Assembly (NCBI GenBank): GCA_963082975.1
Contig: OY720349.1
Span: 44,063,962 to 44,127,961, forward strand
Source: Labia minor
Taxonomy: Eukaryota; Arthropoda; Insecta; Dermaptera; Spongiphoridae
DNA: 64,000 nucleotides
Reading direction: 5' to 3'
The position numbers and the translations under genes are program-made. Shown one piece after another: positions 63,091-64,000 of the stretch. The notes beneath the pieces were generated by a model, which was not told the origin of the DNA, ran no database searches, and saw nothing but the letters and a program-made list of their open reading frames with translations. Position 1 is the stretch's first letter, and every line of letters begins with the position of its first letter.

Positions 63091-63515
63091 TCCTTAATAA
63101 AACAAAAGATTCCCACTTAGAAGGTTGTGTTGTGCCTGTTCTGATCTCCTCTTTTTATTTTAACTATTGAAATGTGTGTGTTATAAAATTTTTTTTTTTG
63201 CCCGAAAAAAATATAGTAAAATTCAAAGTTTCATAGATTTGGTTCTTATTAAAAAAAATTAAAAATAATTATTTATGGATTTTTTCTATAAGAGCTTATA
63301 TTTTTTTAGTTTTGAATATAAAAGATAGATTCACTGACCTGTTCCACAATTGAGGCTAATCTTCCTAAAGCGAGACCATGTTCATCTTCACGGGTGATTA
63401 CGGCACTTCCTAATTTAACAACCAATCTTCTTGCAAATTTTAGTTGACTTCGATCACTAAATGTAGCCCGACGTTTGCCTGTTTGTAGTGCACGTTTCAG
63501 GTCGAGTTGCGCACC
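19459..63515 (-). CDS. P5CS: Delta-1-pyrroline-5-carboxylate synthase (glutamate 5-kinase + gamma-glutamyl phosphate reductase), 5' end outside the window
   Basis: The bifunctional mitochondrial enzyme phosphorylates glutamate with ATP and reduces gamma-glutamyl phosphate with NADPH to glutamate semialdehyde/P5C, the precursor of proline and ornithine. Fourteen exons join as 63515-63339, 45028-44885, 42141-42034, 41178-41011, 37229-37014, 35998-35833, 35025-34816, 33495-33344, 32337-32200, 31364-31169, 25264-25140, 24723-24537, 20189-20094, 19622-19459. All junctions are GT-AG, phases match throughout, and the sum is 2,247 bp: 748 residues plus TGA. Human ALDH18A1 has 795 residues, so about 45 N-terminal residues including the targeting peptide are missing to the right. 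The kinase domain spans visible residues about 20-320 and the reductase about 325-748. The catalytic cysteine is residue 570, in PAACNA. No stop or frameshift interrupts it. The gene looks functional. Confidence 0.97.
19623..20093 (-). other. P5CS: P5CS intron m/n
   Basis: AT-rich intron with a TA microsatellite (about 20,008-20,051). Nothing else is visible. Confidence 0.8.
20094..20189 (-). CDS. P5CS: P5CS exon m: [14 protein letters not shown]
   Basis: 31 codons with split codons at both ends. It encodes [20 protein letters not shown] ending RFGL. Missing it would remove a core strand of the reductase. Confidence 0.96.
   Translation of the reverse strand, partial: KLELMFFKIKWTAPVFFIMPVLDSLMVTVLD
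20266..20763 (-). mobile_element. Tc1/mariner-type deletion derivative with TA duplication
   Basis: A 498-bp element in the P5CS intron. Both ends start CAGGGG(T/C)TGGACAAAAATA on their own strand, about 30 bp with one mismatch, and are flanked by TA (20,264-20,265 and 20,764-20,765). Inside, on the minus strand, 20,442-20,633 encodes a piece with the helix-turn-helix of a Tc1-type transposase: '[20 protein letters not shown]' and '[12 protein letters not shown]'. The catalytic DDE core is absent, so it cannot move itself. Confidence 0.85.
20970..21545. repeat. Unclassified interspersed repeat R, copy 1
   Basis: Shares ordered blocks with 58,150-58,312 plus 61,648-62,095: a CCTCAGG block, 'AAGTGGTCGACCCTT', 'ATCAACC', 'GATTCA' and 'CCAATATACGACA', in the same order and spacing. 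Identity is modest, so the copies are old. No coding frame or terminal repeat was found, so the class is open. Confidence 0.5.
22970..23950 (-). mobile_element. Degraded LINE: apurinic-endonuclease region
   Basis: Translation of the minus strand, with frame changes, gives motifs of the LINE endonuclease domain in the right order: '[11 protein letters not shown]', '[14 protein letters not shown]', '[16 protein letters not shown]' and then 'NRILSSNCL'. GDLNAR is the conserved Asp/Asn motif of this domain. There are many stops and frameshifts. No reverse transcriptase follows here. It may belong to the same family as the 3' ends at 30.2-30.8 kb. Confidence 0.6.
24537..24723 (-). CDS. P5CS: P5CS exon l: TEYG...HTDVIVTED
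   Basis: 62 codons plus one base. It encodes [23 protein letters not shown] and [17 protein letters not shown], all closely matching animal P5CS. Confidence 0.97.
24724..25139 (-). other. P5CS: P5CS intron k/l
   Basis: 416 bp, AT-rich, no internal feature seen. Confidence 0.8.
25140..25264 (-). CDS. P5CS: P5CS exon k: catalytic cysteine
   Basis: 41 codons plus two bases. It contains [20 protein letters not shown]. The cysteine of PAACNA is the reductase nucleophile (Cys612 in human). Confidence 0.97.
27359..27520 (-). mobile_element. SINE fragment (same family as 16,341-16,700)
   Basis: On the minus strand it shares the 'TTTTACTGATCATAG' middle and the 'GTATGATGTACAA' tail with the SINE pair near 16.5 kb. 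The tRNA-like head is not evident in this copy. Confidence 0.5.
29187..30025 (+). mobile_element. Tigger/pogo-type transposon relic
   Basis: From 29,390 the + strand encodes, with a few disruptions, a DDE transposase core: [13 protein letters not shown] (first catalytic Asp in VDETG), 'SKTEKSGPG', '[16 protein letters not shown]', then 'LIY'. These are hallmarks of Tigger/jerky-type transposases. Flanking sequences at about 29,195-29,275 and 29,955-30,020 look like inverted, degraded ends (for example GGCCAAG...TACGTTCCACG read inverted on the right). At about 840 bp it is far shorter than an autonomous element. Confidence 0.65.
30165..30250 (-). mobile_element. LINE 3'-end fragment
   Basis: The minus strand carries 'GCCAAGAACTTTCGAG' followed by the GAGATAGATAG tail, identical in layout to the end of the LINE fragment at 30,395-30,790. 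Only the last 80 or so bases remain. Confidence 0.55.
30395..30790 (+). mobile_element. LINE 3'-end fragment
   Basis: Translation, with stops and shifts, gives 'YGCEVW', '[19 protein letters not shown]', '[20 protein letters not shown]', 'HVARMGEEK' and 'AAAKNFR': the C-terminal tail of a LINE polyprotein. It ends in a GATA-rich tail (AGATAAATAGATAGATA), a microsatellite-like 3' end. Confidence 0.7.
31169..31364 (-). CDS. P5CS: P5CS exon j: [12 protein letters not shown] and [11 protein letters not shown]
   Basis: 65 codons plus one base. It encodes [17 protein letters not shown] and [22 protein letters not shown]-site and substrate-site signature regions. Confidence 0.97.
31365..32199 (-). 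other. P5CS: P5CS intron i/j
   Basis: Less AT-rich in the middle (31,660-31,930, pyrimidine-rich on +), followed by a run of 27 A (31,941-31,967). No frame is visible. The poly-A run could be the tail of an old retroposed sequence. Confidence 0.6.
32200..32337 (-). CDS. P5CS: P5CS exon i: LLLKGGKEA
   Basis: 46 codons, phase 0. It contains [16 protein letters not shown], a cofactor-binding segment of gamma-glutamyl phosphate reductases. Confidence 0.97.
32338..33343 (-). other. P5CS: P5CS intron h/i
   Basis: AT-rich. A G homopolymer lies at 33,319-33,330 close to the splice donor of exon h. Nothing else is visible. Confidence 0.7.
33344..33495 (-). CDS. P5CS: P5CS exon h: [15 protein letters not shown]
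   Basis: 50 codons plus two bases. It encodes [16 protein letters not shown] and [20 protein letters not shown], the best-conserved stretch of the reductase core. Confidence 0.97.
33496..34815 (-). other. P5CS: P5CS intron g/h
   Basis: AT-rich, with CT-rich DNA at 33,864-33,880 and the SINE-like piece at 34,405-34,515 (annotated separately). Confidence 0.7.
34405..34515 (+). mobile_element. tRNA-derived SINE-like fragment
   Basis: GTGGCTCACTGGTAAAATGC resembles an A box/D arm and, about 35 bases on, AAGGATCAACCCTC resembles a B box. It does not fold into a complete cloverleaf, so I call it a SINE relic rather than a tRNA gene. Confidence 0.35.
34816..35025 (-). CDS. P5CS: P5CS exon g: start of reductase domain
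   Basis: 69 codons with split codons at both ends. It opens [20 protein letters not shown] and includes [14 protein letters not shown], the start of the aldehyde-dehydrogenase-like domain. Confidence 0.96.
35026..35832 (-). other. P5CS: P5CS intron f/g
   Basis: AT-rich intron with one SINE-like piece at 35,195-35,335. Confidence 0.7.
35195..35335 (+). mobile_element. tRNA-derived SINE-like fragment
   Basis: GTGGTTTAGTGGTTAGCACG is a very good A box/D arm, as in tRNA-Glu-like SINE heads. The B box region (CTCGACTTCGGATC) is poor. A tail of AATAAATA units follows at about 35,315-35,335. It is too degraded for a functional tRNA. Confidence 0.45.
35833..35998 (-). CDS. P5CS: P5CS exon f: end of kinase domain and linker
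   Basis: 55 codons plus one base. It encodes [20 protein letters not shown] and the linker to the reductase domain, GTFFTV...VEVLAEN. Confidence 0.95.
35999..37013 (-). other. P5CS: P5CS intron e/f
   Basis: AT-rich with a short CA tract at 36,040-36,053. No element recognised. Confidence 0.7.
37014..37229 (-). CDS. P5CS: P5CS exon e: DNDSLAA and GTGGM motifs
   Basis: 72 codons, phase 0. It has [25 protein letters not shown] and [12 protein letters not shown], the nucleotide-binding and catalytic-lysine regions of the kinase. In mammals a two-residue alternative-splice insert lies directly before the equivalent of its first residues. Confidence 0.96.
37230..41010 (-). other. P5CS: P5CS intron d/e (3.8 kb)
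   Basis: Mostly A/T. Two mixed-composition patches stand out: about 37,600-37,690 and 37,860-38,050. The second contains 'GTGAGGTAGGGTTCACC' and a partly inverted 'GGCCTCACGGATC', but I cannot assign it. Another patch lies at 40,590-40,660. No frame is supported. Confidence 0.6.
41011..41178 (-). CDS. P5CS: P5CS exon d: NTNDAV glutamate-binding motif
   Basis: 56 codons, phase 0. It begins ILVTKADF and contains [12 protein letters not shown], the substrate-binding Asn/Asp pair of glutamate kinases. It ends ...GQKIGGKK. Confidence 0.96.
41179..42033 (-). other. P5CS: P5CS intron c/d
   Basis: AT-rich, no feature recognised. Confidence 0.7.
42034..42141 (-). CDS. P5CS: P5CS exon c: kinase domain
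   Basis: 36 codons, phase 0. It encodes [20 protein letters not shown], which aligns with human ACAAAGQSGLMALYEAMF. Confidence 0.96.
42494..42776. repeat. Long inverted repeat: two 100-bp arms, about 98% alike, 31-bp spacer
   Basis: The left arm 42,523-42,622 and the reverse complement of the right arm 42,654-42,753 differ at about two positions by eye. Weaker similarity extends outward to about 42,494 and 42,776. The spacer is 42,623-42,653. Arms include CACTTTAAAGTG palindromes and repeated CTAAAAAGTAAA motifs. It would form a long RNA or DNA hairpin. It may be a foldback-type MITE; I could not fix a target duplication. Confidence 0.85.
44299..44791 (+). mobile_element. mariner relic (internally deleted)
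   Basis: The left end is CGAGGGCAGGTCAATAAGTT after TA (44,297-44,298). The reverse complement of the right end is CCAGGGCAGAACGAGCATG, preceded on that side by TA (44,792-44,793), so the ends are divergent. Near 44,520-44,600 the + strand encodes '[20 protein letters not shown]', the C-terminal signature of mariner (DD34D) transposases with the last catalytic Asp. Most of the transposase is missing. Confidence 0.85.
44885..45028 (-). CDS. P5CS: P5CS exon b: VTSGAVAFG motif
   Basis: 48 codons, phase 0. It carries [15 protein letters not shown], the glycine-rich nucleotide/glutamate-binding loop of the amino-acid-kinase fold (bacterial VSSGAIAAG). An 18.3-kb intron precedes it. Confidence 0.96.
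47822..47925 (+). repeat. tRNA-like/SINE-like fragment with an 8-bp stem
   Basis: GGTCTGCT...AGCAGACC (about 47,829-47,866) forms a perfect 8-bp stem around CAAGAGGTTAAG, which resembles a tRNA D arm. A weak B box follows. It could be a SINE relic; the evidence is thin. Confidence 0.3.
48472..48984 (+). mobile_element. 5'-truncated LINE 3' end with perfect 18-bp target duplication
   Basis: Flanked by AGGTACGTTGCTTTATCT at 48,454-48,471 and 48,985-49,002. The body is strikingly GC-richer than its surroundings. An open frame at 48,579-48,965 ends in [10 protein letters not shown]...W-x-L-x-RRADPT, the C-terminal tail typical of LINE endonuclease/reverse transcriptase proteins, followed by an (AAG)n tail. 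The frame's first half is a Ser/Thr-rich translation of ACATC(C/G)-type repeats, and the opposite strand is open as a mirror frame (48,551-48,949), neither implying a host gene. The perfect duplication indicates a recent insertion. Confidence 0.75.
50498..51081 (-). mobile_element. HINE/DINE-1-like family A, copy 2 (uninterrupted)
   Basis: Stem-loop GAGTG-TCTC-CACTC (50,498-50,511), subterminal ACTATCTCGC (50,513-50,522), a CA microsatellite (50,940-50,960), and a right end ACTATCTC-TTAA-GAGATAGT (51,062-51,081), itself an 8-bp-stem palindrome. This copy gives the intact order of blocks for the family and shows the empty site that is occupied by family B in the 10.3-11.5 kb copy. Confidence 0.7.
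52085..52350 (+). mobile_element. Very degraded LINE 3'-end fragment
   Basis: The end 'GGAATGGAATTGCTACAACC' followed by AAAACTTTCGA and GCCATAGAGATAG corresponds to the conserved end of the LINE copies at 7.7 and 30.4 kb. The upstream part is barely recognisable. Confidence 0.35.
57612..57806 (+). mobile_element. tRNA-derived SINE (57,641-57,777) in 29-bp direct repeats
   Basis: A T arm is perfect: stem GTGGG/CCCAC with loop TTCGACC (about 57,706-57,722), preceded by an A-box-like GCTCAGTTGTAACC. A short unrelated part and an A-run follow. The flanks 57,612-57,640 and 57,778-57,806 are direct repeats identical at 28 of 29 positions. The T-arm quality suggests a tRNA-derived head, but no complete cloverleaf forms. 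Confidence 0.6.
58313..61639 (-). mobile_element. Complete-looking hAT transposon, 3,327 bp
   Basis: The ends are CATAGGTTCTTAAACTTATG (left) and, read inward from the right, CAGTGGTTCTTAAACTGTGG. Perfect 8-bp duplications TTCTAGAT lie at 58,305-58,312 and 61,640-61,647. The single transposase frame is uninterrupted. The 5' leader (60,559-61,639) carries short tandem repeats: a 29-bp unit with 'CGTAATTTGATTCTAAAATA' (about 60,788-60,877), a block of TTTTAAATGAATG units (60,655-60,770) and two copies of a ~57-bp unit (about 61,060-61,170). Both ends have GGACCCC motifs, as do the small hAT derivatives in the window. The octamer fits both the nTnnnnAn and nnnTAnnn preferences of hAT groups. Confidence 0.9.
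58699..60558 (-). CDS. hAT transposase, 619 aa, BED zinc finger + RNase-H-like core (ZBED5/Buster-like)
   Basis: Catalyses cut-and-paste transposition in the nucleus. Residues 37-81 form a BED-type zinc finger (C56, C59, H76, H81) for end binding. The catalytic core shows QLDESTD (D203), ICTDGARAM (D269), the CCIH motif (residues 297-300) and [11 protein letters not shown] (W359). The C-terminal dimerisation/catalytic block has [10 protein letters not shown] and CEQAFSVL, with the presumed catalytic Glu at 572. This is the arrangement of ZBED5/FAM200-type Buster hAT proteins. The length is normal for the group, no stop or frameshift is present and there is no intron. The start is the first ATG of the frame (60,558). 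A short N-terminal basic stretch (KKRKTRK) could act as a nuclear-localisation signal. Whether it is expressed cannot be seen; all catalytic positions look present. Confidence 0.92.
   Translation of the reverse strand: MDRWLQTGSTQKRKESDDEASTANSTKKRKTRKYSDDYLSFGFTYICNNDVERPVCVLCQESLSNESMKPANLRRHLQTKHSEHVSKSIEFFKMKKEELNSSQKLMVKTGSGGMSKKAVMASYEVALLIAKAGKPHNIAEQLILPATKVITNIMLGTKAANDINLISLSNDTVKNRIEDMSCNIKEELISRVRKSHYYSLQLDESTDVTNNANLLAFIRYEFENQIQEDVLFCDSLPSRTTANDIFNSLNNFITENEIEWPKCVGICTDGARAMSGTRTGLIALIKNVAPQVVWNHCCIHRESLAAKNMSPDLKRTLDEVVKIVNFIKARPLNSRVFKILCEEMGSQHTHLLLHTDVRWLSRGKVLIRLFELRDEIRLFLIDAHFELTECFNDFIWLAKVAYLTDIFTKLNELNLSLQGTVVNIFKVEDKIETMIKKIDLWSKRIQNGVYESFPTLNDFIESSSEKLLNQTRQLFVEHLITLKSNFRKYFSTPDPCNNWIRDPFNMEITNAKHLSAPEQDILVELSCDTTYKLKFNKTELSNFWLLLRSDYPALANKALQHLIPFCTTYLCEQAFSVLFYIKSKYRNKLNVEPDLRLKVSNIKPDIEILVSRKQLHTSH
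62096..63338. other. P5CS: AT-rich end of the large P5CS intron
   Basis: No gene. A run of 27 A lies at 63,059-63,085. The splice donor of exon a lies at 63,338-63,333. Confidence 0.6.
63339..63515 (-). CDS. P5CS: P5CS exon a (first visible): glutamate kinase N-terminus
   Basis: 59 codons, phase 0 at both ends. It contains [12 protein letters not shown], whose lysine corresponds to the ATP-phosphate-binding lysine of bacterial glutamate kinase, and [13 protein letters not shown]. The start codon is not here; the exon opens at an acceptor (TTTTCAG). Confidence 0.97.
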
Positions 63516-64000
63516 CTGAAAATATAATAAATTCACTTAAAATAATTGTAAAATAAAAACTTTAGTATTTCATTTATATTATTAATAAAATTCAGTCACT
63601 TATTCTTGTAGATATACATAAATACATTCTATTATAACTAGAAAGAGCAAAAAAAGGCTAATTTTTTTTAAAAAAAGGCTGTCAAAAAGGCATTTTTTTT
63701 AAAAAAGGGCTATTTTTTCAAAAATTTTCCAAAAAATATTGTATTTTTATAGATAAATAGTCTCTTTTATTAGCTTATGTTAGCAAAATAGTAACAAATT
63801 TTACGTATATTAACAAATATCAAATAATTTTTAAAAGAAATATATTATAGTAAGAAAGGAAAAAATTTGAATTCTTAATTTTTATAAAACATATATACTG
63901 AGAAAAAGTAATGGCTGGGCTGGTTCTCAAACTTTACTGCTGTGTGGTATTGAATCATATCAACTATATAAATTTTCGCGAAAATCCACTTCTCTACTCC
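63516..64000 (-). other. P5CS: P5CS upstream intron, with the start of another repeat at the window edge
   Basis: Contains repeated 'AAAAAAGGCT' motifs (63,650-63,712). Near 63,919 it has CTGGTTCTCAAACTTTAC, which looks like a hAT-type terminus; the rest of such an element would lie beyond the window. Confidence 0.4.

Larger units (their letters stand above)
45029..63338 (-). other. P5CS: P5CS intron a/b (18.3 kb)
   Basis: By far the largest intron. It hosts a LINE 3' end, a HINE copy, a SINE, repeat R and a full hAT element (each annotated). Long parts (45,100-47,800; 49,010-50,490; 51,090-57,600; 62,100-63,330) are A/T simple sequence with no supported gene. A mixed-composition patch at 55,860-56,060 with a CCCCCCCGGG run is unexplained. 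Nested host genes were looked for and not found. Confidence 0.65.

Noticed and set aside
1-64000. CRISPR arrays, bacterial operons, ribosomal RNA
   Set aside because: No regularly spaced repeats, no Shine-Dalgarno-led gene runs and no rRNA motifs; the window is eukaryotic.
1-64000. LTR retrovirus-like, Polinton or other capsid-bearing elements
   Set aside because: No paired long terminal repeats, primer-binding site, gag/pol/env or capsid motifs were recognised.

Overview
The window is very AT-rich (long runs of A/T, many TA and poly-A tracts) with split genes, GT-AG introns and several classes of eukaryotic transposon, so it is animal nuclear DNA. The one large gene matches animal P5CS. The repeat mix (mariner/Tc1, hAT, Helitron/HINE-like elements, tRNA-derived SINEs) fits an arthropod. 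My best guess is a caligid copepod (sea louse), but that species call is an inference from composition and remembered repeat types, not something the sequence proves.

Layout. Bases 1-19,458 are mostly AT-rich intergenic DNA packed with non-autonomous repeats, plus two small paralogous genes on the + strand (5,231-5,440 and 11,719-11,901). Each has its own TATA box and a splice donor just after the stop codon. I do not recognise this family. Bases 19,459-63,515 hold 14 exons, on the minus strand, of delta-1-pyrroline-5-carboxylate synthase (P5CS/ALDH18A1), the bifunctional glutamate 5-kinase plus gamma-glutamyl-phosphate reductase of proline synthesis. The 14 exons join in frame to 748 codons and a stop. 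Only the 5' end (start codon and mitochondrial targeting segment) lies beyond the right edge.

The P5CS introns carry most of the mobile DNA: a Tc1-type deletion derivative (20.3-20.8 kb), a degraded LINE endonuclease region (23-24 kb), a Tigger/pogo relic (29.2-30.0 kb), LINE 3' ends (30.2-30.8 kb), a 100-bp near-perfect inverted repeat (42.5-42.8 kb), a mariner relic (44.3-44.8 kb), a LINE 3' end with an 18-bp target duplication (48.5-49.0 kb), a HINE-like element (50.5-51.1 kb), a SINE in long direct repeats (57.6-57.8 kb) and a complete-looking hAT transposon with an open 619-aa transposase (58,313-61,639), itself inserted in an older unclassified repeat.

Points most worth a second look: the small TATA-driven gene pair; two HINE/DINE-1-like families, one nested in the other, one carrying two perfect TGACGTCA sites 20 bp apart; a Helitron-like end with two consecutive hairpin-CTAG modules; the intact hAT; and the long inverted repeat. 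I found no strong evidence for a wholly new multi-gene system.
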